A stretch of 64,000 nt of DNA. It comes from Candidatus Lumbricidiphila eiseniae. Its GTDB lineage: Bacteria > Actinomycetota > Actinomycetes > Actinomycetales > Microbacteriaceae. The notes beneath the pieces were generated by a model. It saw nothing but the letters and a program-made list of their open reading frames with translations. It was not told the DNA's origin and did not search any database. The DNA is taken from positions 1 through 64,000 of the forward strand of contig NAEP01000052.1 of assembly GCA_002529645.1 (NCBI GenBank), in the 5' to 3' direction. Every line of letters begins with the position of its first letter. The stretch's first letter is position 1. Position numbers and translations under genes: made by a program. Below are positions 1-9,209 of the stretch, in pieces.

Positions 1-209
1 CCCAGCGAACGACCACGCCGTCTCGTCCTTACACAGCGATCAAATCGCGTCTCTCAATCAGCGGTCGAGCCGTTGCAGAACACAGAGCGGCCAATCCTTT
101 CAAGCCATCGAAACGACAACCACATGAAAGCCATACCCAGTGCCCCCGGGGCAGTCAGAAGCCCACGACACTCCCGAAACCACACACCAACACAGTAAGG
201 AGACACCTG

Positions 210-571
210 ATGTCGATCGCTCCAGAGACCGGTATCTGCGGCTACCTCGCTACCGACCCCGTCTGACCCGCACCGGCGGACGTGTCCGCTTCTACGCGCG
301 CCTGGGCGTCCGCCGCTGTGACCGCGCTCCCGAAGCGGCCACGCGACCAGAGCCGGGGTACCTTGATCTCGTGCTGTTCGACAGGCCTGCCGAGGTCGCC
401 CATGAGCTATACCGGCGCGGTGATGACGTCCTCGCCCTCGGTCGACTCATCCCCGCCGTCCCCGCCCCTGGCGGAGGGCAGGGCCGTGAGGCCCAGTTCA
501 TCGTCGAACGCCTCGGCCCCGACACCAACCACCTCAGCGTCACCATCCGGTGCGGGAAGGACGCCGCATGA
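210..571 (+). pseudogene. Frameshifted single-stranded DNA-binding protein-like gene of an integrated element
   Basis: A strong Shine-Dalgarno (AAGGAG, about 197-202) precedes the ATG at 210. That frame reads MSIAPETGICGYLATDPV and then meets TGA at 264-266. The SSB-like sequence continues in the -1 frame from about 263 (LTRTGGRVRFYARLGV) to the stop at 569-571. The joined product resembles SSB/OB-fold proteins of actinobacterial conjugative elements, with a start of the G-Y-L-A-T-D-P type followed by an R-F-Y-A-R strand. One missing or extra base near 263 explains the break, so this is a recent pseudogene or a sequencing error. Its stop overlaps the next gene by four bases (ATGA), as in an element operon. 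Family assignment is from pattern recognition. Confidence 0.55.
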
Positions 572-813
572 GCGAGCAGGAACACCTGTGGCAAGACCCG
601 ACCCCGGACGGCTCCGGCCCGTTCGAGGATGCCGTCCGACAGCTGCTCGGCGAAGTCCCGCACTCCGTGAACTGGCGCACCCTCTCGGCCGCAGACGCCG
701 AGGCGGAGTGGCTCGAGCTGAACGCATGGATCGACTGGCTGCGCCTCGAGTACGACTTATCCGCCACCGTGATCCCGCCCTACTGGCATCGCCTGGCGGG
801 GGTCGCCGAGTGA
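568..813 (+). CDS. Small conserved protein of actinobacterial integrative elements
   Basis: 81 residues, starting at an ATG that overlaps the preceding stop (ATGA), with GGAAGGA upstream. The product is acidic and contains W-x-E-L-N-A-W-I-D-W-L followed by I-P-P-Y-W-H-R-L near the C-terminus. This layout resembles small proteins encoded between ssb-like and integrase genes in actinobacterial conjugative or integrative elements. No catalytic motif, signal peptide or membrane segment is visible. Its stop overlaps the GTG start of the integrase at 810, so the three genes were probably one transcript. The biochemical role is unknown. Confidence 0.5.
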   Translation: MSEQEHLWQDPTPDGSGPFEDAVRQLLGEVPHSVNWRTLSAADAEAEWLELNAWIDWLRLEYDLSATVIPPYWHRLAGVAE

Positions 814-1659
814 GCATTGAGACCCGGAAGACGAAGGCTGGCAAGATCTACTACTTCGTCCGTGTGAAGTCCGGCCGTGAGCTCGTGGCGACCAAGGCGT
901 TCGACCTCAAGAAGGAAGCCGAAACGTGGGAGCGGCAACAGAAGCATCTACTCGAGACCGGTCGGCCGCTTCCCCCGAAACGCTCGTTCACGCTCGACGA
1001 GCTCGTAACAAGGTTCATCGCGGCGCGCGAGGGTGGGAACCCGCACACCGTCGACACCGACCGGAACAACCTCGCCAAGCTCCGGGCTGCGCTGCTCAAG
1101 CGACCACTCGCGTCGATCCAGGCCGACGACATCCGCAACCACCTGCTTGCTGAGCTGCGCGGCGGTAAGAAACCTTCGACCGTCGCGCGGTCGAAGACGA
1201 CGCTAAGCGCGCTGTTTACCTATGCCGATGAACTGGGGCTGCTGCACCAGCCCCACCCGGTACGCACCATGAAGAAGATCCCGCAGCTCTCCGTCACTCA
1301 GCTCTCCGTCAGCCCGGCCGACATCCCAACCGCCGAGCAACTCGCCGCCAAACTCAGCGCGCTCCGCGAGCGGCGCCCCGACATCGCCGAGCTCAACGAG
1401 TTCAAATCTCTGACCGGATTGCGCTGGGGCGAACTTCGTGCTGCACGCGTCGACCTGGCTGCGGCTCGGCACACCCGTCCATGAAGTCGCCGAGTATCTC
1501 GGGGACGACCCACGAACGGTCCTGAAGGTCTACGCGTACGTCCTCGGAGAGGGTCAGCGACGCGCCTCCGTGCAACGCCTGGCCGCCTCCTCCGAAGGCA
1601 CCCAGCGCGAGCGGGGACACCTGGGGGACACCCGGAGCGGTCCGAGCCTCGAACTGTAG
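810..1659 (+). pseudogene. Tyrosine recombinase (phage-type integrase) with internal deletion and frameshift
   Basis: GTG start at 810, overlapping the upstream stop. Residues about 1-60 form an arm-type DNA-binding region (K-T-K-A-G-K-I-Y-Y-F). A core-binding SAM-like domain and the start of the catalytic domain follow, with the first catalytic-arginine box T-G-L-R-W-G-E-L at about 1414-1437. The frame then runs out at 1484. The C-terminal catalytic piece resumes in another frame from about 1438: H-A-S-T-W-L-R-L-G, then A-E-Y-L-G-D-D-P-R and the presumptive tyrosine in K-V-Y-A-Y-V, ending at 1659. The middle of the catalytic domain, including the normal H-x-L-R context, is missing, so the enzyme should be inactive. 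The 3' end lies 42 bp from the 3' end of tRNA-Ser, the expected attachment site. Confidence 0.8.
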
Positions 1660-1700
1660 CCCGCTGAGGGAGGACTAGGCGGAAAAGGTCCGGTCAGGAG

Positions 1701-1789
1701 CGGAGACGAAGGGATTTGAACCCTTGGACCCCTTACGGGGTCTCCACCTTAGCAGGGTGGTGCACTCGGCCGGACTATGCGACGTCTCC
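1701..1789 (-). tRNA. tRNA-Ser (GCU)
   Basis: On the minus strand the 7-bp acceptor stem GGAGACG/CGTCTCC, the anticodon loop CTGCTAA (anticodon GCU), a long class II variable arm and the T-loop TTCAAAT can all be traced. CCA is not encoded. The 3' end faces the integrase remnant, so this gene is the likely attB/attL of the decayed element. Confidence 0.95.
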
Positions 1790-1919
1790 ATTTGCGCGAG
1801 CCACAGCGCGCACCGGATCATCCTATCTGACAGAGAGGCTGACCGACGAGCCTTTGAGACGTTTAGGGTGGGCCGGGGGTAGATTAGGGTGGTTCTCGCC
1901 CCCACGACTGGAGTTATTG

Positions 1920-2855
1920 ATGAGTTCTGCTGGATCTTCCGCGCGTCCTACCCGAAACGAGCGCCGCGAGGCGGCTCGCGAGAAGGCTCGTGAATTTCGA
2001 GAGATGCAGAAACGACGCAACAGGCGCAACAAGCTACTCACTCGGGGTGGCATCATTGTTGCCGCCGTCGCGGTGTGTGCCCTGGTTCTTGCCATCGTGC
2101 TGACGAGTACCCGCCCGCCCGGCCCCGGCCCCGCCAACATGGCGAGCGACGGCATTGTGCTCGTCGGCGAGGGTGGCGTGGTGAAGGCTGTTCGCAATCC
2201 AGGGATCCCCAGTGGGGGCAAACCCACTCCGAGCACCCCCGATAACAGTGGAAAAGTCGCCAATATTGTGGTGTATGCCGACTACCAGTGTCCGGCCTGT
2301 AAAGGCTTCGAAATGGTAAATTCGGAGACCATCCTCAACTTTGTGAAGTCGGGTGCGGCAACTCTTGAAATCCATCCCATTTCAGCACTTGACAACGCTT
2401 CAGCAGGAACTCATTATTCCTCGCGTGCGACAAACGCTGCAGCGTGTGTGGCCAATTACTCACCAGACAAATTTCTCGACTTCAATACCCTGCTGTTTGC
2501 AAACCAGACCCCAGAAGGAAAGGCGGGGTTAACGAATGCGCAACTCAAGAGTTACGCGGCACAGGCCGGTGCCACCGGGGTTGACAGTTGTATCGATACC
2601 AACCAGTTCAAATCTTGGGTTCAGGATGCGACAAACCGTGCTTTTACCGGACCGCTTCCAAATACCGATGTGAAGTCAATTGCCACCACCCCAACCGTGC
2701 TCGTGAACGGTACGTACTACAACGACGCCAGCCTGCCCAAAGACAAGCAGCGCTCGATCGTCAACGCCGATGAGTTCCGCACCTTCGTGCTTGACGCAAC
2801 CGGGGCATCCCTCAACAAGGCAAACGTGACGCCAACGCCAACACCGACCGGGTAG
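1920..2855 (+). CDS. DsbA-family thioredoxin-like membrane-anchored protein
   Basis: 311 residues from the ATG at 1920, with GGAG a few bases upstream. Residues 1-40 are very basic with an R/E-rich helix. One transmembrane segment follows at about 41-63 (G-G-I-I-V-A-A-V-A-V), then an extracytoplasmic domain with V-V-Y-A-D-Y-Q-C-P-A-C-K. The C-P-A-C pair is the expected dithiol active site, and the cis-proline region is near T-T-P-T-V-L-V-N-G. The family (DsbA/Thioredoxin_4) makes or rearranges disulfides in secreted proteins. A Pro/Thr-rich C-terminal tail ends the protein. No operon partner is evident. Upstream starts would run through the tRNA and are rejected. Confidence 0.85.
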   Translation: MSSAGSSARPTRNERREAAREKAREFREMQKRRNRRNKLLTRGGIIVAAVAVCALVLAIVLTSTRPPGPGPANMASDGIVLVGEGGVVKAVRNPGIPSGGKPTPSTPDNSGKVANIVVYADYQCPACKGFEMVNSETILNFVKSGAATLEIHPISALDNASAGTHYSSRATNAAACVANYSPDKFLDFNTLLFANQTPEGKAGLTNAQLKSYAAQAGATGVDSCIDTNQFKSWVQDATNRAFTGPLPNTDVKSIATTPTVLVNGTYYNDASLPKDKQRSIVNADEFRTFVLDATGASLNKANVTPTPTPTG

Positions 2856-2878
2856 AGCCACACGCTGCTCTGGTTCCT

Positions 2879-3029
2879 GGCAGGGTCGCGAACGCGGGGA
2901 GCCACGGACCGAAGACTGCCCCTGCTTGAGGATATTGAGCGGTAGGGTCGCGAACGCGGGGAGCCGCGGGTTGCGTACCACGGTTAGCGGCACCCGTTTT
3001 TGGTAGGGTCACGAACGCGGGGAGCCGCG
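2879..3029. repeat. Three 28-bp direct repeats with 34- and 33-bp spacers (CRISPR-like geometry)
   Basis: Near-identical 28-mers lie at 2879-2906, 2941-2968 and 3002-3029. The shared core is GTCGCGAACGCGGGGAGCC, with one A for G in copy 3. The intervening 34 and 33 bases are unrelated to each other. Length, period (62 and 61) and the CGCGGGGAGC core resemble type I-E CRISPR repeats, but there are only three copies, no leader is recognisable and the window has no cas genes. It lies between the dsbA-like stop and tRNA-Thr. A decayed mini-array and an unrelated intergenic repeat are both possible. Confidence 0.6.
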
Positions 3030-3114
3030 CGTGACTGATCCCGACATCCGATGTGCCGTTGTGCGCGGGCGAGTCGAGTGTCGGGGCGGCAGGATAGGAT
3101 TGCCCAGTGAGTTT

Positions 3115-3187
3115 GCCGGCTTGGCGCAATTGGTAGCGCACCGCTCTTGTAAAGCGGGGGTTGCGGGTTCGAGTCCCGCAGTCGGCT
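3115..3187 (+). tRNA. tRNA-Thr (UGU)
   Basis: Acceptor GCCGGCT pairs with AGTCGGC (one G-U). The anticodon loop is CTTGTAA (anticodon UGU), and the T-arm contains GGTTCGAGTCC. CCA is not encoded. All four arms fold normally. Confidence 0.93.
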
Positions 3188-3277
3188 CGATGTAACCGGT
3201 CTGGGCCGGGGTAATCTCTCCACTATCGGATGCCCGTTGCGGGGTCACGCGCGTGTGCTCTACGGGAAGGCTGGATC

Positions 3278-4402
3278 ATGACGCAGGAAGTTGAGCTGGG
3301 TCGTTCGAAGCGGGGCCGCCGGGTCTATTCGTTTGACGACATCGCGATTGTGCCGAGTCGGCGCACTCGTGACCCCGAGGACGTCTCGGTGGCCTGGTCA
3401 ATCGATGCGTTCCAGTTCGCGACACCGTTCATTGCAGCGCCGATGGATTCGGTCATGTCGCCGGTGAGTGCGATTCGGATGGGAGAACTGGGCGGACTCG
3501 GGGTTCTTGACCTGGAGGGGCTATGGACCAGGTACGAAGATCCGGAGCCGATCCTCGCCGAGATCCGTGGCCTCAGCGACACACACGCAACCGCCCGAAT
3601 GCAAGAACTATACGCGGCACCGATCAAACCAAGCCTCATTTCTGCGCGTCTTTCCGACATCCGTGCGGCGGGTGTCACCGTCGCCGGGTCACTGTCACCA
3701 CAGCGCACACAAGAACTCTACGAAACGGTCATTGCCGCAGGCGTCGATCTCTTCGTCATCCGCGGCTCTACCGTGTCGGCAGAACACGTCTCGAAGCACA
3801 CCGAGCCACTGAACCTCAAACAGTTCATCTACGAGCTCGACGTTCCCGTCATCGTTGGCGGCGTCGCGACATACACGGCGGCACTACACCTCATGCGTAC
3901 CGGCGCAGCAGGGGTGCTCGTGGGTTTCGGTGGCGGCGCGGCATCCACAACCCGCACCTCGCTCGGGATTCACGCGCCCATGGCGACGGCGGTGGCCGAT
4001 GTGGCAGGTGCCCGACGAGACTATCTGGAAGAGTCCGGTGGCCGGTATGTGCACGTCATCGCAGACGGGGGGCTCGGGACATCCGGTGACGTTGTGAAGG
4101 CGATTGCGTGTGGTGCCGACGCAGTCATGCTCGGTGCGGTGCTCGCACGAGCAACGGATGCCCCGGGTGGCGGCTACCATTGGGGCGCGGAGGCACACCA
4201 CCCGAAGTTTCCGCGCGGGCAACGTGTGCAGGTGGGACAGGTCGCTCCGCTCGCGAACATTGTCTCCGGGCCGGCACCCGCCGCCGACGGCACCGCGAAC
4301 CTGACCGGTGCACTGCGCCGTGCCATGGCAACGACCGGCTATTCCGAGCTCAAAGAATTTCAACGGGTTGAGGTTGTTGTCGGCCCGTTCCAGACCAGCT
4401 AA
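3278..4402 (+). CDS. guaB3: GuaB3-family IMP dehydrogenase/GMP reductase-like protein
   Basis: 374 residues from the ATG at 3278, preceded by GGGAAGG. The N-terminus G-R-x-x-R-R-V-Y-S-F-D-D-I-A-I-V-P-S-R-R-T-R-D is typical of the actinobacterial GuaB3 branch, a TIM-barrel relative of IMP dehydrogenase. Glycine-rich phosphate-binding loops follow (G-G-V-A-T-Y, G-A-A-G-V-L-V-G-F-G-G-G, A-D-G-G-L-G-T-S-G-D). There are no CBS domains, and the exact reaction of GuaB3 is not settled in the literature I know. GMP synthase (guaA) lies about 13 kb downstream on the other strand. The start sits 90 bp after tRNA-Thr, leaving room for its own promoter. Confidence 0.9.
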   Translation: MTQEVELGRSKRGRRVYSFDDIAIVPSRRTRDPEDVSVAWSIDAFQFATPFIAAPMDSVMSPVSAIRMGELGGLGVLDLEGLWTRYEDPEPILAEIRGLSDTHATARMQELYAAPIKPSLISARLSDIRAAGVTVAGSLSPQRTQELYETVIAAGVDLFVIRGSTVSAEHVSKHTEPLNLKQFIYELDVPVIVGGVATYTAALHLMRTGAAGVLVGFGGGAASTTRTSLGIHAPMATAVADVAGARRDYLEESGGRYVHVIADGGLGTSGDVVKAIACGADAVMLGAVLARATDAPGGGYHWGAEAHHPKFPRGQRVQVGQVAPLANIVSGPAPAADGTANLTGALRRAMATTGYSELKEFQRVEVVVGPFQTS

Positions 4403-4490
4403 CGATCCGGGCCCGTTGCCGCGGGTCTGCGTCCACTCCACTAGCGTTAACACGACGGTGATTAACCGCCAACATCATTCAGGTCGGAGC

Positions 4491-6245
4491 ATGTCCATGG
4501 CAAAGAACGCCCCCAGGCAAGCACAGCAGACGATTACGCGGTCTACCAAACTTGGGCCGAGTCAGCGGAATCTCGCGCTGGCCCGCCTCCGCAACCACGA
4601 GGTTGAGGTGCTCGTCGTCGGTGGCGGCATTGTGGGAACGGGCGCGGCACTGGATGCCGTCACGCGAGGACTGTCAACGGGCTTGCTCGAGGCACGGGAC
4701 TGGGCATCCGGGACATCCAGCCGCTCGTCTAAGCTTGTGCACGGGGGCATTCGGTACCTGGAACAGCTCAATTTTCGGCTCGTGCGGGAAGCGCTTATTG
4801 AGCGGGGTCTGCTGTTACAGCGCCTCGCACCGCATCTCGTGAAACCGGTGCGGTTCCTCTACCCGCTGCAGAAACGGGTTGTCGAGCGTGCGTACGTCGG
4901 AGCCGGGATGTTCCTCTACGACCTACTCAGCCACGCAGGCGGTCGCCCACCCGGAGTGCCGCATCACCGGCACCTCTCGGCGCGGCAGGTGCGCCGGGCC
5001 ATTCCCTCGCTTGCGCCGGACGCGTTCGTGGGCGGAATCAGCTACTATGACGCGCAGGTTGACGATGCTCGATACGTCGCGACTCTTGCGCGCACCGCGT
5101 CGTTTTACGGCGCACACGTCGCGAGCCGGGTGAAGGTCGAAGGGTTTCTGAAGGTCGGAGAACGGATCGTCGGTGTGCGCGCCCACGACTTGGAGACCGA
5201 CGAACGGTTTGACATTCGGGCAAAGCAGGTCGTCAATGCCACGGGAGTGTGGACCGACGACACACAACGGATGGTCGGTGAGCGAGGCACCTTCAAGGTG
5301 CGCGCCTCCAAGGGCATTCACCTGGTTGTGCCGCGCGACCGATTCCAATCGGCCATGGGTCTGCTGCTGCGCACAGAGAAAAGCGTTCTGTTTGTTATCC
5401 CCTGGGGGCGACACTGGCTCATCGGCACAACCGACACCGACTGGGACCTCGACAAGGCACACCCCGCTGCGACCGCGGCTGATATCGACTATCTGCTGGA
5501 ACGGGTCAATGCGGTTCTGGCCGTGCCACTCACCCGGGAAGACGTGGAGGGCGTCTTTGCCGGTCTGCGGCCGCTGTTGGCGGGCGAGAGCGACCAGACA
5601 TCGAAGCTCTCCCGAGAGCACATCGTCGCGCACGCAGTGCCCGGACTTGTTGTCGTCGCGGGTGGCAAATGGACCACGTATCGGGTGATGGCCAAGGACG
5701 CGATCGATGCGGCGGTGAGTGCGCTCGACGGAAAAGTGCCGTCCTCGGTCACGCAGGAGATCCCGCTGCTGGGTGCCGAGGGCTATCAGGCAGCGTGGAA
5801 CCGGCGGGGTAAGATCGCGCGGGCGCTCAACGTGCACCGAGTGCGGATCGAGCACCTCCTGAATCGGTACGGCACAATGGCCGACGAACTGCTTGATCTC
5901 ATTCGTGCGGATAGTTCCTTGGGCGAGCCGCTGCCTGGTGCCGACGACTACCTCGCGGCGGAGGTCGTGTATGCCGTCAGTCACGAGGGTGCATTGCACC
6001 TGGACGATGTACTCGCGCGTCGCACCCGCATTTCGATTGAGGCGTGGGATCGGGGCATCCAGGCTGCGCCGGTTGCGGCACGCCTCATGGCGGAAGTGCT
6101 CGGGTGGGATGCTGCACGCGAGGCGCTCGAAGTAGAACGGTATCTGGAGCGTGTCGCCGCTGAACGGGCATCCCAAGAACAACCGGATGACGCCTCCGCC
6201 GATCGGGTGCGGCTGGAAGCGCGTGACATCGTGACAGTTGACTGA
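4491..6245 (+). CDS. glpD: Aerobic glycerol-3-phosphate dehydrogenase
   Basis: 584 residues. The ATG at 4491 follows GGAG by about six bases; a second ATG two codons later is an alternative. The Rossmann FAD-binding motif V-V-G-G-G-I-V-G-T-G appears near residue 40, followed by the family signature S-S-R-S-S-K-L-V-H-G-G-I-R-Y-L-E and, in the C-terminal half, G-G-K-W-T-T-Y-R. The DAO C-terminal domain is present, and the length fits the family. It oxidises sn-glycerol-3-phosphate to dihydroxyacetone phosphate at the membrane and passes electrons to quinone. No glpK or glpF is adjacent, so it is a stand-alone gene here. Confidence 0.95.
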   Translation: MSMAKNAPRQAQQTITRSTKLGPSQRNLALARLRNHEVEVLVVGGGIVGTGAALDAVTRGLSTGLLEARDWASGTSSRSSKLVHGGIRYLEQLNFRLVREALIERGLLLQRLAPHLVKPVRFLYPLQKRVVERAYVGAGMFLYDLLSHAGGRPPGVPHHRHLSARQVRRAIPSLAPDAFVGGISYYDAQVDDARYVATLARTASFYGAHVASRVKVEGFLKVGERIVGVRAHDLETDERFDIRAKQVVNATGVWTDDTQRMVGERGTFKVRASKGIHLVVPRDRFQSAMGLLLRTEKSVLFVIPWGRHWLIGTTDTDWDLDKAHPAATAADIDYLLERVNAVLAVPLTREDVEGVFAGLRPLLAGESDQTSKLSREHIVAHAVPGLVVVAGGKWTTYRVMAKDAIDAAVSALDGKVPSSVTQEIPLLGAEGYQAAWNRRGKIARALNVHRVRIEHLLNRYGTMADELLDLIRADSSLGEPLPGADDYLAAEVVYAVSHEGALHLDDVLARRTRISIEAWDRGIQAAPVAARLMAEVLGWDAAREALEVERYLERVAAERASQEQPDDASADRVRLEARDIVTVD

Positions 6246-6287
6246 TCGCCCGGTGTTCTCTTCGCCCGCACGAATGACGATACGCCG

Positions 6288-7076
6288 GTGACCTCACCGC
6301 TTGTTCGCATGATGGTGCGGCCCCGGTGGTTGGCCGCGCTCGCGCTCGCGCTCGCGCTCGCGGCTGGGTTTGCACTGCTTGGGCAGTGGCAGTTGGCACG
6401 TGCTGTGATCCAGCCGGCGGCTATTCCCGGTGCTACTGAACAGGTGCGCGATTTCGCTGGTTTGGTGGCACCGGATGGCCCGACCCTGCAGTCGGCAACA
6501 GCTCAGCTGGTGCGGGTGACAGGTCACATCATTGCCGGTGATACGGTGCTGGTGAGTAATCGTCGGAACGACACGGAGTTCGGGTGGTGGGTTGTTGCCC
6601 ACCTAGAGGTGACCGCCGCCGCACCGGGTGGACTTCCTGTGGCGTTGGGGTGGGCGGCTACTGAAGCGCAGGCGCGTGCGGCGGCAGCTCAGGTCGACGT
6701 GATGGCCGGGCCATCCGTGACGATTGTGGGCCGTTTCCTTCCGAGCGAAGCTCCGGTTGCTCCAAAAGATGGCGCTGATCCGTTTGAGATGCGGGCTGTC
6801 TCCGTTGCGGATCTTGTCAACCGGTGGGTGGGGTACGACAACCGGCCGGTTTATTTTGGATATGTCACCGCCCTGGTTCCCCCCTCGAGCCTTATCGGGA
6901 TCGTGTCGCCTCCACCGGAACGGGGGCCGGAACTGAACTGGCTCAGTGTGTTCTACGCCCTGGAATGGGCAGTGTTCGCGGGGTTTGCGATCTTCCTGTG
7001 GTTTCGGTTGGTGCGTGATGCTCTCGAGCGAGAGCGAGAACCGGCGCGCGTTGGTGTTGGTGGGTATCCACCCTGA
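6288..7076 (+). CDS. SURF1-family cytochrome oxidase assembly protein
   Basis: 262 residues with a GTG start. Transmembrane helices lie near residues 14-32 and 228-248, flanking an extracytoplasmic domain with the SURF1-like L-G-x-W-Q-L-x-R start and V-L-V-S-N-R-R. SURF1 proteins help assemble the haem a-containing terminal oxidase, which fits an aerobic actinobacterium. A GCGCTC microsatellite (about five units, 6336-6360) encodes the A-L-A-L-A-L part of the first helix. Adjacent glpD also feeds the respiratory chain, but co-transcription is uncertain. Confidence 0.85.
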   Translation: MTSPLVRMMVRPRWLAALALALALAAGFALLGQWQLARAVIQPAAIPGATEQVRDFAGLVAPDGPTLQSATAQLVRVTGHIIAGDTVLVSNRRNDTEFGWWVVAHLEVTAAAPGGLPVALGWAATEAQARAAAAQVDVMAGPSVTIVGRFLPSEAPVAPKDGADPFEMRAVSVADLVNRWVGYDNRPVYFGYVTALVPPSSLIGIVSPPPERGPELNWLSVFYALEWAVFAGFAIFLWFRLVRDALEREREPARVGVGGYPP

Positions 7077-7418
7077 TCGCGAGGTTGCGAACTGTCGGGT
7101 GGTTACGGTGAGTTGCGACGGTGTGTGACCTCTGGAAACTCGATCCGAGACCTGCCTGCGATCATCCGGGGGTGTCCACCCCGCCCGGAGCCTGTCTATC
7201 ACCCAGGTCACCATCCGATCCCGCACAAACACCCGCGACACCGTGGACCCAGACCAACCCCACACCGCAGTGATCCGCTCAGACCACCCAGCATCCACAC
7301 CCTTCTACCGGGGTGGTAAAACCGTGGTGGTGTCTGCATCAGCGAGTGCGCGACAGTGCCCGCAATCCGGCGACGTAGACCCCATCACCCCGGTGGCAGT
7401 CTGTGAGCATGGCCCGGG
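7077..7418. other. Intergenic region between SURF1 and purH (convergent), no recognised gene
   Basis: The stretch lies between two convergent genes. Open frames exist on both strands, for example a minus-strand frame starting at 7298, but none has a convincing ribosome binding site or recognisable domain. I see no clear terminator hairpin with a U-tract. It may hold a decayed gene fragment that I cannot identify. Confidence 0.4.
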
Positions 7419-9209
7419 TCAGTGGAAAAAGTGCCGCTCACCGGTGACATACATGGATGCCCCGGCGGCCTGCACCGCCGCAGTGACCTCCGTGTCCCGC
7501 ACCGATCCTCCGGGCTGCACGAAGGCACGCACCCCGGCCTCGAGCAGAATCTGTACCCCGTCCGCAAACGGGAAGAACGCATCGGATGCCGCGACCGACC
7601 CGCCCGCCCGGTCGCCCGCCCTCGCCACCGCCAACCGACACGAGTCAACCCGGTTAACCTGACCCATTCCCACACCCACGGAGGCACCCTGGAACGCGAG
7701 AAGAATGGCGTTCGACTTCACGGCGCGGCACGCTCGCCAGGCAAATTCGAGATCGGACAGCGTTGCCTTATCTACCGGTTCGCCCGCAACGAGTGTCCAG
7801 AGCGCTGCCGCCGCGAAGCTGCGGTCGGTCTCTTGCACCAGTATCCCCCCTGAGACCTGTCGAAGTTCGCTTGTGCCCGGAGCGAATCCCGTCGGGAGCA
7901 GAAGCAGGCGCAGGTTCTTCTTCTCTCGCAGGATCTCCCGTGCTGCGGGTTCGAATCCGGGTGCCACCAGCACCTCTGTGAATCCGGTGATGAGTGTTTC
8001 GGCCATGGCACGGGTCACCGGGCGATTCGCGGCGACCACTCCGCCGTAGGCGGAGACCGAGTCACAGGCAAGGGCACGCCGGTGGGCATCGGCGATGGGG
8101 TCGGGTGCTGCCGCCGCGGCAACCGCGATTCCACAGGGATTGGCGTGCTTGATGATTGCGACGGCGGGCACGTCGAAGTCATACGCGGCTCGGACGGCCG
8201 CATCTGCGTCGACATAGTTGTTGTAAGACATCTCCTTGCCCGCCAGTTGCTCTGCCTGCGCGATCCCCGGGTTGCCTGCGCTCCCCGGGTTGCCTGCGCT
8301 CCCCGGGTTGCCTGCGTTCCTCGCGCTCCCCGCGCTCCCCGCGCTCCCCGCGCCCCCCGCGCCCCCCGTAGTCGTCGAGTAGAGAGCGGCACGCTGGTGT
8401 GCGTTTTCGCCGTAGCGCAGGTCTGCGGTTTTCTGCCAGGTCCGGGCCATCCGGTCAGGAAAGGGGGATGTCTCAGAGCCGGGGTTTGGGTGGCAAATGT
8501 CCAGGTTTGGGCAGGCGTGCTGTGGGGATACCTCAGAGCCGGGGTTCGGGAATGCCTCAGAATCAGCACCCGAAGCTGTGACCACGGTGTCGCCGAACCA
8601 GGTCGCGACCGCTGTGTCGTACCTCGTGGTGTGTCGGAAAGCCTCCCACGCAAGGGCGGCTCGCTGCGCCCGAGTGGTGCCGCCGAGGGCGAGCTGTGTC
8701 ACAATGTCCGGGTAGCGCTCGGGGGTCACGACGACCGCGACGTTAGCGTAGTTTTTCGCGGCTGCCCGCACCATCGCTGGTCCGCCAATGTCAATCTGTT
8801 CGACCGTATCGGTTATGGATGCCCCAGAGGCCACCGTGTCTGCAAACGGGTACAGGTTTACGACGACGAGCTCAAACGGCGTGATCCCGAGCCGCTCCAG
8901 CTCTGATTCGTGGTGCTCGAGTCGCAGATCCGCGAGGATACCGGCGTGAATAGTGGGGTGCAGCGTCTTCACACGGCCATCCAACATCTCACCCGCACCG
9001 GTGAGTTCACCCGCGTCGGTCACCGCCAGACCGGCACGCCGGATCGTATCAGCGGTGGATCCGGTTGAGACGATCTCAGCCCCCGCCGCCACCAGCGCCC
9101 GCGCGAGCTCGATAATCCCGGTTTTATCACTCACCGACAACAGGGCACGGCGCACGGGCACCAGATCGCGGTCCCGATAGCGGGCGGGGTCGTGGTGTGG
9201 TCCGCTCAT
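7419..9209 (-). CDS. purH: Bifunctional AICAR transformylase/IMP cyclohydrolase with low-complexity insertions
   Basis: About 596 residues. The start chosen at 9209 overlaps the purN stop (ATGA) and follows AAGGAG; a GTG at 9218 is an alternative but sits too close to that site. The N-terminal MGS-like IMP cyclohydrolase domain begins [12 protein letters not shown]. The AICAR transformylase domain has [10 protein letters not shown] and K-H-A-N-P-C-G, whose K-H pair is catalytic in the family. The enzyme performs the last two steps of IMP synthesis. Between the domains lie two unusual insertions: a stretch with N-P-G-S-E repeated at 20-residue spacing (8464-8550) and a Gly/Ala/Asn/Pro-rich stretch built from 18-bp repeats (about 8260-8370). 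They make the protein longer than usual. Confidence 0.95.
   Translation of the reverse strand: MSGPHHDPARYRDRDLVPVRRALLSVSDKTGIIELARALVAAGAEIVSTGSTADTIRRAGLAVTDAGELTGAGEMLDGRVKTLHPTIHAGILADLRLEHHESELERLGITPFELVVVNLYPFADTVASGASITDTVEQIDIGGPAMVRAAAKNYANVAVVVTPERYPDIVTQLALGGTTRAQRAALAWEAFRHTTRYDTAVATWFGDTVVTASGADSEAFPNPGSEVSPQHACPNLDICHPNPGSETSPFPDRMARTWQKTADLRYGENAHQRAALYSTTTGGAGGAGSAGSAGSARNAGNPGSAGNPGSAGNPGIAQAEQLAGKEMSYNNYVDADAAVRAAYDFDVPAVAIIKHANPCGIAVAAAAAPDPIADAHRRALACDSVSAYGGVVAANRPVTRAMAETLITGFTEVLVAPGFEPAAREILREKKNLRLLLLPTGFAPGTSELRQVSGGILVQETDRSFAAAALWTLVAGEPVDKATLSDLEFAWRACRAVKSNAILLAFQGASVGVGMGQVNRVDSCRLAVARAGDRAGGSVAASDAFFPFADGVQILLEAGVRAFVQPGGSVRDTEVTAAVQAAGASMYVTGERHFFH
8464..8550. 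repeat. 27-bp direct repeat pair with 33-bp spacer inside purH
   Basis: Copies at 8464-8490 and 8524-8550 share CTCAGAGCCGGGGTT and differ at three positions, all transitions. The period is 60 bp, so the reading frame is preserved and the protein shows a 20-residue repeat. The 33 bases between the copies are unrelated to the sequence following the second copy. Confidence 0.8.

Noticed and set aside
4308-4490. Longer glpD start
   Set aside because: The extension overlaps guaB3 coding sequence and lacks family similarity; the ATG at 4491 has a good ribosome binding site.
6603-7298. 231-residue minus-strand frame over SURF1 and its 3' flank
   Set aside because: Overlaps a well-supported gene. 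The 5' part from 7298 looks mildly protein-like but I recognise no family.
8260-8370. GC-rich 18-bp repeats in purH as a CRISPR array
   Set aside because: They are contiguous tandem repeats in frame within a coding sequence and have no spacers.
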